Source of the DNA: an uncultured Spirochaetota bacterium
GTDB lineage: Bacteria; Spirochaetota; UBA4802; UBA5368
Direction: 5' to 3'
Length of the DNA stretch: 6,783 nt
Assembly: GCA_937864375.1 (NCBI GenBank)
Contig: CALMJO010000529.1
Coordinates: forward strand, 1-6,783
Each line of letters begins with the position of its first letter. Position 1 is the stretch's first letter. Below, in pieces: positions 1-6,139 of this stretch. The position numbers and the translations under genes are program-made. The notes beneath the pieces were generated by a model that was given only the letters and a program-made list of their open reading frames with translations, had not been told where the DNA came from and ran no database searches.

Positions 1-788
1 TCACTGCAGGGTGCGATATAGGCTCCCTCACCGCGAAGGCCGCGGTGGTGGAGGACGGCAGGATCCTCGGGTGGGCGGTTACGCGCGCCACGCGCGCGCC
101 CGCGGAGTCGGCGAGGTCCGTGATGGCGCTCGCGCTGGAAATGGCCCGGCTCGGATTTGACGACGTGGCGTACTGCGTGGGCACCGGGTACGGGCGCCGG
201 AACATCCCCTTCGCGCAGGGCGTCGAATCCGAGATCGCGTGCCATGCGCGCGGCGCGGTGCGGCAGGCGCCGGACGCCCGCACGGTGATCGACATTGGAG
301 GACAGGACGCGAAGGCCATAAAGGTGGACGCGTCCGGAAACGTGCTGCGCTACGTTTACAACGACAAGTGCGCATCGGGCACCGGCCGCTTCCTGGAGGT
401 CATCGCGGAAGCCCTCGACGTGCGGCTCGAGGACCTGGGCGAGATTGCCGCGCGCTCAACGAAAAGCATAGCCCTTTCGAACCAGTGCGTTGTCTTCGCG
501 GAAACGGAAATCATCTCGCTGGTGAGCGACGGCGCTGAAATCCCGGATATCATAAACGCCCTGCACCATGCCGTCGCGAACCGGGCGGCATCGCTGGCCC
601 GAGGCATGGGCGTCGAGGGAACGGCGGTGATGACGGGCGGCGTGGCCAACAATCCCGGGATGTTCGCGGCGCTCGGCAGGGCGCTGGGGACCAGTCTCGT
701 GCGCATCGAGAACCCGCAGATAAACGGCGCGGTGGGCGCCGCCCTCTACGCGGCGGACAGGATCGGCGCGCAGGGGACCGGGAAATAA
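1..788 (+). CDS. ATP-dependent activator (BadF/BadG/BcrA/BcrD/HgdC family), 5' truncated
   Basis: This is the reductase-activating ATPase of a 2-hydroxyacyl-CoA dehydratase or benzoyl-CoA-reductase-like enzyme. In the family, a dimer holds one [4Fe-4S] cluster at its interface and uses ATP hydrolysis to push an electron into the partner enzyme. The reading frame is open from base 3 and already reads AGCDIGSLTAK, the phosphate-1 motif normally about ten residues from the start, so only a few N-terminal codons lie left of the window; 261 residues are visible. Further signatures are VGTGYGR, DIGGQDAK (phosphate-2), NDKCASGTGRF, SNQCVVFAE and MTGGVANN (adenosine motif). The two cluster cysteines, visible residues 123 and 162, are 39 apart, the same gap as in the downstream activator. 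The protein ends normally at NGAVGAALYAADR. It is about as long as HgdC (roughly 260 residues). A 100-base gap separates it from the next gene, probably in one operon. Family assignment is secure; the partner and substrate are inferred. Confidence 0.95.
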   Translation, partial: TAGCDIGSLTAKAAVVEDGRILGWAVTRATRAPAESARSVMALALEMARLGFDDVAYCVGTGYGRRNIPFAQGVESEIACHARGAVRQAPDARTVIDIGGQDAKAIKVDASGNVLRYVYNDKCASGTGRFLEVIAEALDVRLEDLGEIAARSTKSIALSNQCVVFAETEIISLVSDGAEIPDIINALHHAVANRAASLARGMGVEGTAVMTGGVANNPGMFAALGRALGTSLVRIENPQINGAVGAALYAADRIGAQGTGK

Positions 789-831
789 GCGGCGGCCGGG
801 GACGAAGAAACGAGTTGGGCGAAATGGGTTC

Positions 832-849
832 CGGATTTGCGGGAATCCG
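832..849 (+). other. Small inverted repeat in the spacer after the first activator
   Basis: CGGATT and AATCCG pair perfectly around the 6-base loop TGCGGG, in the 100-base gap between two co-directional genes. No T-run follows, so it does not look like an intrinsic terminator. It could be a weak processing or attenuation hairpin, or chance in GC-rich DNA. I see no convincing promoter in this gap. Confidence 0.25.
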
Positions 850-888
850 CGCGCATCGCGGGCAATAACGGGAGGCGCACCGGGAGGA

Positions 889-1626
889 ATGGAACTTTTC
901 GGCGAAATAATGGCCCAGACAAGGAACCGCCTCGACGAGCTCGCGGCGCGCGTGCATCCCGTTGCGTCATACCGGGCCGGACCGCACTCGTGGCCGGGGG
1001 GCGTGCGCGGCAACATCGTGTTGCAGGCCGACACCGCGGTGGAGCTGGGGAACCCGCGCGACGAATCCGCGTCCTTCGTCCTTTGGACGGAGAACCCCGC
1101 GCTCGTGGAGAGCGGCCGCATAACGGTCGTGGGCCCCGACATCCCGGAGAGCCGGGGCAGGAGCCTTCCCTTCGGAAAGGCGGTGTTTCTCCTCGTGGAG
1201 GGATTCGACGCGCACAATTGCTACGAGCACCACAGGGAGATCGAGCTCGCGCGCTACGATGTCAGCCTAAAAGGCTACATGATGAGGGGCGTTTCGCAGT
1301 ACCTCCGGGAGTGGAGCCGCGTGAGCCGGGAGGCGGCGGGGAACGGCTTCACGCTGCGTACCCTGGGCGAGGCGCTCGTCGAACGCTACATGTCGCTCGA
1401 TTACGTGGCGGGCGTGGAGTGCGTGTTCGTGACCTCTTCTACCGCGGACGTGCGCAGCCTGCAGCCGCCGGGAGAGAAGGCCGCGCGGCTCATAGGCGCC
1501 ATGAACAGGATGGCGAGCGAGCTCTCCCTCGACTGCGGGAGCTGCGGCTTCAGCGACGTCTGCGCCGAGGTGGACGGCCTCAGGGCCATGAGGAGCACGC
1601 TCCACGGGGAGGCGGAAAATGCCTGA
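889..1626 (+). CDS. Short CdhC/acetyl-CoA-synthase-like protein with C-terminal CX2CX5C
   Basis: A 245-residue protein resembling the middle part of the acetyl-CoA synthase (AcsB/CdhC) subunit. By eye, residues from about 40 to 190 follow the family: a VELGNP segment, then an acidic-Gly-Arg turn leading to ITVVGPDIPE, a LPFGKAVFLLVEG strand, a helix rich in E/H/R, the REWSRVSREAAGNGF segment (WLRVSKDAVAKGF type in true synthases) and a VECVFVTSS strand. It ends with DCGSCGFSDVC (C216, C219, C225), at the place where true synthases begin the A-cluster motif CX2CX8CX9C. The fourth cysteine, the nickel-binding Cys-Gly-Cys and the rest of the catalytic domain are missing, so it should not make acetyl-CoA. 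The stop overlaps the CooC-like gene by 8 bases. Start: GGGAGG at 882-887 lies only one base before ATG 889, so ATG 910 is an alternative. Family resemblance is good; function is unknown, perhaps a metal carrier or electron-transfer partner. Confidence 0.85.
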   Translation: MELFGEIMAQTRNRLDELAARVHPVASYRAGPHSWPGGVRGNIVLQADTAVELGNPRDESASFVLWTENPALVESGRITVVGPDIPESRGRSLPFGKAVFLLVEGFDAHNCYEHHREIELARYDVSLKGYMMRGVSQYLREWSRVSREAAGNGFTLRTLGEALVERYMSLDYVAGVECVFVTSSTADVRSLQPPGEKAARLIGAMNRMASELSLDCGSCGFSDVCAEVDGLRAMRSTLHGEAENA

Positions 1627-2410
1627 GCGCGAAAACGGGACACGGCCCGCGGTTATCGCGGTATGCGGGAAGGGCGGTGTGGGCAAGACGTCAATAAGCG
1701 CGATGATCACCGGAGCGCTCGCGCGCGATCCCGCGCGGCGCATCCTCGCGATAGACGCCGACCCGGCGGTGGGCCTGGCGCTCGCGCTGGGCTTTTCCCC
1801 GGCACGGACAGTCGACGACATCCGGAGCGCCCTCATCGAGCAGGTGGAAAGAGGCGGTGCGGGGGATGCGCGTTCGATGGTCGAGCAGCTGGACTTCGAG
1901 GTCGCCGCCGCGCTTGAGGAGCGGGACGGCATCGCGTTTCTCGCGATCGGGCGCCCCGAGAAGGACGGCTGCTACTGCCAGGTGAACGACCTCCTGCGCG
2001 ACATCATAGGGTCGGTTGCGCGCAGCTTCGACGCGGTCGTGATAGACGGCGAGGCGGGGATCGAGCAGGTAAACCGCAGGGTGATGGAGCGCATCACGCA
2101 CCTTGTGCTCGTTTCGGACTCGTCGCGCAAGGGCCTGGGCGTGGCCGCGGGCATCCATGCCGTTGCCGGGCGTGCGGCGGACTGCGCGAAAGCGGGGCTC
2201 ATCGTCAACCGGGTACGCCCCGGGGACGACACGGGAACGATCGCGGCCCCCGGGGGAATACCATTCCTGGGAACGGTCCCGGAAGACGATTCGGTGCGCC
2301 GCTTCGACATGGAGGGGCGCAGCATCCTGGGAATCGGGGAATCCCCGGCGGCGAGGGCGGTCCGTGAATGCATGTCGCGCCTAGGGCTGGACGTTCTGCA
2401 TAAGGCCTGA
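1619..2410 (+). CDS. CooC/AcsF-like MinD-type ATPase (nickel-insertion chaperone family)
   Basis: A 263-residue P-loop ATPase of the deviant Walker A (SIMIBI/MinD) class. CKGGVGKT-type P-loop residues lie at 16-25, with signature Lys18 and catalytic-region Lys23. The IDADP segment (D46, D48) is the A' region. D143-G-E-A-G-I-E149 corresponds to the DxEAGIEH motif typical of CooC. Most telling is G-C118-Y-C120-Q-V-N followed by LLRDII: CooC carries the same GCxCxVN block, whose CXC binds Ni or Zn at the dimer interface. In known systems CooC/AcsF load nickel into CO dehydrogenase or acetyl-CoA synthase. NifH/BchL-type cluster cysteines are absent, so it is not an iron protein. GGGGAGG at 1606-1612, 6 bases before ATG 1619, supports the start, and the gene is translationally coupled to the synthase-like gene upstream. 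No CO dehydrogenase is visible; its client is more likely the overlapping gene product or the dehydratase-like subunits (inference). Confidence 0.92.
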   Translation: MPERENGTRPAVIAVCGKGGVGKTSISAMITGALARDPARRILAIDADPAVGLALALGFSPARTVDDIRSALIEQVERGGAGDARSMVEQLDFEVAAALEERDGIAFLAIGRPEKDGCYCQVNDLLRDIIGSVARSFDAVVIDGEAGIEQVNRRVMERITHLVLVSDSSRKGLGVAAGIHAVAGRAADCAKAGLIVNRVRPGDDTGTIAAPGGIPFLGTVPEDDSVRRFDMEGRSILGIGESPAARAVRECMSRLGLDVLHKA

Positions 2411-2513
2411 CCGCGCGGACAGCCGCGAATTGCGGGGGCATTCCGGGGCCGGGAAGCATAGGGGCCACCCCGTTGAGGACGAAGAGGGCGGGTTCACGCG
2501 CCGAGGGATGGCG
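2411..2513 (+). other. Intercistronic spacer before the dehydratase-like genes
   Basis: About 100 bases with no coding signal. An in-frame TTG at 2430 would extend the next gene, but the added residues are low-complexity and resemble nothing in the family. CGCGG at 2414-2418 can pair with CCGCG at 2423-2427, a weak hairpin just after the CooC-like stop without a T-run. I found no good -35/-10 pair, so the genes on both sides are probably cotranscribed. Confidence 0.4.
2503..2507 (+). promoter_or_regulatory. Ribosome binding site fixing the HgdB/BcrC-like start
   Basis: GAGGG lies 6 bases before ATG 2514. ATG 2508 abuts the same purine run and is therefore less likely. GTG 2553, preceded by a G-rich run, is a further alternative that begins nearer the conserved part of the protein. 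Confidence 0.5.
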
Positions 2514-3677
2514 ATGCCCGTTGTGCGAAATAAGAAGCAGGGGGCGACGGGAGTGAACAGCGTGTTCGATGAAGTGTATGGGCTGCTTGGCGAACCCGGG
2601 AACGACCTTGTCATGCGCGCGATCCGTGACGGCATGGCGCCGGTGGGCTATACCTGCAGCTACGTACCGGAGGCGCTGCTTTCCGCCGGGCAGCTCTTCC
2701 CGGTGCGCATGCGCGCGCCCGGCGCGGCCGGGACCGAGGCCGCGGACATCTACCTTTCCAGCGTCACCTGTTCCTACGTGCGAAGCCTCCTCGAGTACGC
2801 CATGGACGGGCGCTACGATTTCCTGCGCGGCTGGGCCTTCGCGGCAAGCTGCGATCACCTGCGCCGCCTGTACGACAACCTGGGGCGCCTCGTCCGGCCC
2901 GGCTTCATCCACATCCTTGATGTTCCCCACAAGCGGGGCGCGGCGGCGGTTGCGTGGTTCGCGGAGGAATTGCGCATCTTCGCGGCGGCGCTGGGCGGGC
3001 ACTTCGGGACGGACACCGGTCCCGGGGCGGTCGCGGAGTCGATCCGGGATCTGAACGCCTTTAACGCGCGGCTGCGCGCGATCGGAGAACTGAGGAAGCT
3101 GGACGTACCCCGGCTCACCGGGGGCGAATTCCACGCGCTCATGCTCGCCGCGGGCGCGTCACCCAAGAAATTGTTCGCGGGCATACTTGACGACCTCGAG
3201 CGTGCGCTGCGGGGACGTGCGCCCGCTAAAAAATTCAGGGCGAGGGTGGTCATAGCGGGAGGCCAGCTTGACGACCCGGCGTACATCAACGCCATCGAGG
3301 ACCAGGGCGCTCTCGTGGTCGCGGACAGGCTGTGCACGGGGTCGGTCCCGGCCCTCGCGCCCGTACCGGAGGGAGGCGATCCATTCGCCGCGCTTGCCGC
3401 GCACTACCTGTCGCGAACCTCGTGCCCCAGGATGATGGAGGACCATGATGCGCGGGTGCGGGACATCATCGCACTCGCGCGCGAGTACCGGGCCGACGGC
3501 GTGATTGTTCAGACGGTGAAGTTCTGCGACTGCTGGGGGGTCGAGATCACCCCGCTCGCCCGGGCGCTCAGGGACGCGGGCCTGCCGGTGCTCAGGCTGG
3601 AGCGGGAATACCATATGGGCGCAGAGGGCCAGCTGCGCACGCGGGTGCAGGCATTCATCGAGAGCATGGGGAAATAG
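2514..3677 (+). CDS. 2-hydroxyacyl-CoA dehydratase / benzoyl-CoA reductase-like subunit, HgdB/BcrC type
   Basis: A 387-residue Fe-S subunit of the HgdB/BcrC/double-cubane-cluster superfamily, near the usual 370-390 residues. It opens with GYTCSYVPEALLSAG (C48), the family's N-terminal signature. C86 (SSVTCSYVRS) and C113 (AASCDHLRR), then C338 in KFCDCWG, match the three-cysteine ligand pattern of one [4Fe-4S] cluster in 2-hydroxyacyl-CoA dehydratases. The C-terminus, from LEREY to GQLRTRVQAFIESM, is also typical. C48 and C340 are extra cysteines, notable because double-cubane-cluster proteins use more ligands than classical dehydratases. With the next gene, one base away by ORF ends, it should form a heterodimer that receives electrons from an activator ATPase and reduces or dehydrates a substrate. 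The substrate is unknown: no CoA-transferase, CoA-ligase or hydroxyacid dehydrogenase gene is in view. Family is sure; subtype is not. Confidence 0.93.
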   Translation: MPVVRNKKQGATGVNSVFDEVYGLLGEPGNDLVMRAIRDGMAPVGYTCSYVPEALLSAGQLFPVRMRAPGAAGTEAADIYLSSVTCSYVRSLLEYAMDGRYDFLRGWAFAASCDHLRRLYDNLGRLVRPGFIHILDVPHKRGAAAVAWFAEELRIFAAALGGHFGTDTGPGAVAESIRDLNAFNARLRAIGELRKLDVPRLTGGEFHALMLAAGASPKKLFAGILDDLERALRGRAPAKKFRARVVIAGGQLDDPAYINAIEDQGALVVADRLCTGSVPALAPVPEGGDPFAALAAHYLSRTSCPRMMEDHDARVRDIIALAREYRADGVIVQTVKFCDCWGVEITPLARALRDAGLPVLRLEREYHMGAEGQLRTRVQAFIESMGK

Positions 3678-3687
3678 GGTGGCCGCT

Positions 3688-5097
3688 ATGCATTCACGTG
3701 TACGGGGAGTCGCGAACCGCATGACGCTTACGGGTTACCAGGCGAAAAACCTTGCATCCATCCTCCTCATGGGCGCGAAGCACGGGCCGTTCGACATGCT
3801 GCGCGACATCCGCCGCTACCCCTGGCTCATGGACCTCCTCGGGGTGAATGGGCTCCTCGCCAGGCTGGTGGAGAACCGCGAAGGCACCTATCGCACCGCG
3901 GTCGCGCTGGTCATCGAGGAGGTGACGCGCGGAATGGTGGATCTGCTGGAGGGCATGTTCCATCGCGGTGACCGCCTGGTGATTCACGAGGACATGGTGC
4001 CGCCGGAGATACTGCACGCGATGGGACTCCAGCCGTGGATGCCCGAGCTCCTGGGCATACTCCTTCCCATGCTGAATCCGCGCGCCATGGAGCGGTACCT
4101 GGACGCGGCGGAAAACCAGGGTGTGCCGCCGGACATCTGCAGCCTGCCCCGCGCGACCATGGGCGTCGCCTACCGCGGAGAGTTTCCGCCCGCCCGCGCG
4201 ATCGTGACCTCCAATCTGCCCTGCGACGGGGGAATGGCCTCGTACACGGTGATGCAGAAAATCACCGGGCTTCCCGCGTTCAGGCTGGACGTTCCCTACG
4301 ACGTCTCGAGCGAAAGGGCGCATGCGTATTTTGCCGGGGAGCTGCGCGCCATGATCGCCTGGCTCGAGGAGCACACCCCCGGGCGCATGGACTGGGACAG
4401 GCTCAGGGACATATGCGGGAGGCGCAACCGCATGGCGGAGCTGGAGCTGGAAATATGGGACATGATCCGCGCGAAGCCCGCCCCCATGGCCGGTGAGGCG
4501 ATAAGCCTGAGCCACCTCTGGGGCTTTAACGTCATGCCCGGACGGCCCTCCGCGGTGCGCATGTTCGAGCGCCTGGCGGACCTCACCCGGAAAAGCCTTG
4601 CCAGGGGAAAGGGGGCGAACCCCCGTGAAAAGCACAGGGTTCTCCTGTGGAATCCGCCCACCCTCCACTACATCGACCTCTTCGTCTGGGCGGAGCGGGC
4701 GTACGGCGCAAGCTGCATCATCGACAGCATGAGCTTCAACCGCCAGCCCTTCATCGACACCTCATCGCCGGAGACGATGCTGCGCGGCCTCGCGCACAAC
4801 ATCATGAACGGGCCCATGGCGCGCCACACGCGCGGACCCGCGGCGAACTACTTCACCGACATGTTCCACCTGTACAGTCACTTCAGCATGGACATGATCT
4901 GGATCGCGGGCCACATTGGCTGCAAGAACACGCAGGCCCTCAACGGGCTCCTGAGGGAGGATTGCCGCGCGCGCGGGATACCGCTCCTGATCATCGAGTA
5001 CGATCTCTGCGACCCGCGCATCGTGCCCCGCGACGGAATACGGGACCAGGTTGACCACTTCATGGAGAACGTCATGAAGGAAAAGCGAAGGGCCTGA
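3688..5097 (+). CDS. 2-hydroxyacyl-CoA dehydratase / benzoyl-CoA reductase-like subunit, HgdA/BcrB type
   Basis: The larger partner subunit, 469 residues from ATG 3688 and similar to HgdA in size. Three cysteines occupy the expected ligand places: C151 in PPDICSLPRATMG, C179 in TSNLPCDGGMAS and C412 in AGHIGCKNTQAL. The segment from LEEHTPGRMDWDRL resembles the family's region after the second cysteine, and GIPLLIIEYDLCDPRIV near the end is the usual D..D.R block, followed by a predicted helix ending in FMENVMKEK. An extra cysteine, C441, sits in that block. By analogy it pairs with the preceding subunit, each contributing an Fe-S cluster. Start: AGGGTGG at 3676-3682 is spaced 5 bases from ATG 3688; GTG 3679, one base after the previous stop and itself behind GGGGA, would add three residues. 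Either way the two genes are translationally coupled. Substrate and exact reaction cannot be read from the sequence. Confidence 0.93.
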   Translation: MHSRVRGVANRMTLTGYQAKNLASILLMGAKHGPFDMLRDIRRYPWLMDLLGVNGLLARLVENREGTYRTAVALVIEEVTRGMVDLLEGMFHRGDRLVIHEDMVPPEILHAMGLQPWMPELLGILLPMLNPRAMERYLDAAENQGVPPDICSLPRATMGVAYRGEFPPARAIVTSNLPCDGGMASYTVMQKITGLPAFRLDVPYDVSSERAHAYFAGELRAMIAWLEEHTPGRMDWDRLRDICGRRNRMAELELEIWDMIRAKPAPMAGEAISLSHLWGFNVMPGRPSAVRMFERLADLTRKSLARGKGANPREKHRVLLWNPPTLHYIDLFVWAERAYGASCIIDSMSFNRQPFIDTSSPETMLRGLAHNIMNGPMARHTRGPAANYFTDMFHLYSHFSMDMIWIAGHIGCKNTQALNGLLREDCRARGIPLLIIEYDLCDPRIVPRDGIRDQVDHFMENVMKEKRRA

Positions 5098-5100
5098 TCA

Positions 5101-5128
5101 TATGCGTTATGCGATATACGATATACAT
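5101..5128 (+). repeat. Four degenerate 7-bp tandem repeats (consensus TATRCGW)
   Basis: The units are TATGCGT, TATGCGA, TATACGA and TATACAT, back to back, starting 4 bases after the stop of the HgdA/BcrB-like gene. They form the most AT-rich patch of the window. Possible roles are a regulator-binding array or a promoter for the second activator; slippage-derived sequence is the simple alternative. Confidence 0.6.
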
Positions 5129-5196
5129 TCCTGGTTTTACGGCTGATTCACGGAAAGGGGGGATGCGGAGCAGGGTAATGGACGAGATGCGAGGAG

Positions 5197-5219
5197 TCGA
5201 GTCCGGTAGAATGACTCGA
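5197..5219 (+). other. Inverted repeat TCGAGTC / GACTCGA
   Basis: A perfect 7-bp pair with the 9-base loop CGGTAGAAT, extendable by a G-U pair in RNA. It sits about 115 bases before the activator start. No T-run follows, so it reads as an operator or leader hairpin rather than a terminator. Confidence 0.35.
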
Positions 5220-5320
5220 TCCCCGGGACGGGATATTGCCGAACCCTGCGCTGGAAGTATCTCCTCATCCCCAACGCTCCCAAGCACCCTTTTCGCAGGG
5301 AACGACAAGGCAGGGAGAAC

Positions 5321-5325
5321 GGAGG
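5321..5325 (+). promoter_or_regulatory. Ribosome binding site of the second activator
   Basis: GGAGG is spaced 7 bases from ATG 5333. The in-frame GTG at 5327 overlaps the extended GGAGGAG run and is rejected as a start. Confidence 0.75.
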
Positions 5326-5332
5326 AGTGATC

Positions 5333-6139
5333 ATGGATAAAAAATTTTACGCGGGATGCGACATTGGCTCCACCACGGGAAAGGCGGTCATACTCGACGA
5401 CGAGGGGATCGTCGCGTCATGGATCGTTCCCCGCGAGGTGGACCCCGAGGAGACCGCGGTCATCGCGCTTTCCCACGCGATGCGTGAATCGGGTTTAATC
5501 TCGGGGACCGAGGAGCTTGCATACCTGGTTGGTACCGGTTACGGGCGCGCGGAGATCCCCTTCGCGGATGAAAACATCTCCGAGATCACCTGCCACGCCC
5601 GCGGCGTGTTCCTGTGCGATCCCTCGATAAAGACCATCGTGGACATCGGTGGACAGGACGTGAAGGGAATAGCCATGGGGGATGACGGGACGGTCATGGA
5701 GTTCGCCATGAACGACAAGTGCGCGGCGGGAACGGGGCGCTTTTTCGAGGCGATGAGCCGCATTTTCAGGATGGATCTCGCGGAGTTTTCATCGCTTTCC
5801 CTTTCTGCGAAGCGCGCGATTCCCGTGACTTCGCAGTGCAGCGTGTTCGCGGAGAGCGAGGTTATAAGTCTCCTGGCCAGGAAGAATCCCCCATGTGAAA
5901 TCGCGGCGGGAATCCAGGCGGCGGTTGCAAAGCGGTGTTTCACGCTCCTCAGGCGGGTAGGCGTGCGGCCCCGGGTGACGGTGACAGGCGGCTGTGCGAA
6001 GAACAGGGGCCTGGTGGAAGAGCTCACGCGCGTACTGGGCGCGCCCGTTGCGCCGCTCCCGGTGGACCCTCAGCTCGTGGGCGCGCTTGGCGCCGCCTCC
6101 ATCGCACGCGCACGCTGCATGGAAAAGGCGCATGCCTGA
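5333..6139 (+). CDS. Second ATP-dependent activator (BadF/BadG/BcrA/BcrD/HgdC family), intact
   Basis: A complete 268-residue activator ATPase. Motifs in order: CDIGSTTGK at 9-17 (phosphate-1), VGTGYGR, DIGGQD at 104-109 (phosphate-2), NDKCAAGTGRFFE with C130, TSQCSVFAESE with C169, and TGG at 218-220 (adenosine), closing with VGALGAASIARA. C130 and C169 are 39 residues apart and should hold the [4Fe-4S] cluster shared across the dimer. It is clearly homologous to the activator at the left edge but well diverged outside the motifs, so this is not a recent duplication. It has extra cysteines (such as C221 right after the TGG motif) not seen at the same place in the first activator. Two activator types next to two Fe-S subunits recall BcrA and BcrD of class I benzoyl-CoA reductase, which act as a heterodimer; two homodimeric activators with different clients is the alternative. 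The 235-base gap upstream allows separate regulation. Confidence 0.96.
   Translation: MDKKFYAGCDIGSTTGKAVILDDEGIVASWIVPREVDPEETAVIALSHAMRESGLISGTEELAYLVGTGYGRAEIPFADENISEITCHARGVFLCDPSIKTIVDIGGQDVKGIAMGDDGTVMEFAMNDKCAAGTGRFFEAMSRIFRMDLAEFSSLSLSAKRAIPVTSQCSVFAESEVISLLARKNPPCEIAAGIQAAVAKRCFTLLRRVGVRPRVTVTGGCAKNRGLVEELTRVLGAPVAPLPVDPQLVGALGAASIARARCMEKAHA

Larger units (their letters stand above)
5098..5332 (+). other. 235-base intergenic spacer, AT-richer at its left end
   Basis: No convincing gene is present here. The first 60 bases are about 43% G+C, clearly below the surrounding genes; the rest climbs to about 57-63%. It holds a run of four heptamer repeats at 5101-5128, an inverted repeat at 5197-5219 and a weaker 5-bp one at 5219-5234 (ATCCC/GGGAT). 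The downstream activator could be read from a promoter here, and the TATACG/TATACA runs at 5115-5127 look like -10 boxes, but I could not pair any with a credible -35. A 73-codon open frame at 5109-5330 has no ribosome binding site and resembles no family. Confidence 0.5.

Noticed and set aside
889..1626. A functional acetyl-CoA synthase subunit
   Set aside because: The fourth A-cluster cysteine, the Cys-Gly-Cys nickel site and the catalytic C-terminal domain are missing.
837..1697. A 286-codon + frame overlapping the CdhC-like gene
   Set aside because: Its translation is Arg/Gly/Ala-rich with no family resemblance, as expected of an off-frame reading of GC-rich coding DNA; the frame at 889-1626 has a clear family match.
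1619..2410. A NifH/BchL-like iron protein of a nitrogenase-type system
   Set aside because: The P-loop type is shared, but the cluster-ligand cysteines of iron proteins are absent, while the CooC-type GCxCxVN and DxEAGIE blocks are present.
2430..2513. TTG 2430 as the start of the HgdB/BcrC-like gene
   Set aside because: The extra 28 residues are unlike the family and a good ribosome binding site precedes ATG 2514.
2205..3134. A 309-codon minus-strand frame over the CooC-like and HgdB/BcrC-like genes
   Set aside because: Low-complexity Pro/Arg-rich translation opposite two well-recognised genes; a GC-driven shadow.
3694..4668. A 324-codon minus-strand frame over the HgdA/BcrB-like gene
   Set aside because: Opposite a clear family member and with a His/Arg/Gly-rich translation lacking any motif.
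5101..5128. A CRISPR array
   Set aside because: The units are 7 bp, adjacent and without spacers, and there are no cas genes.
5109..5330. A 73-codon open frame on the + strand in the spacer before the second activator
   Set aside because: No ribosome binding site, no recognisable family, and it contains the heptamer array and inverted repeats; it is better read as non-coding.
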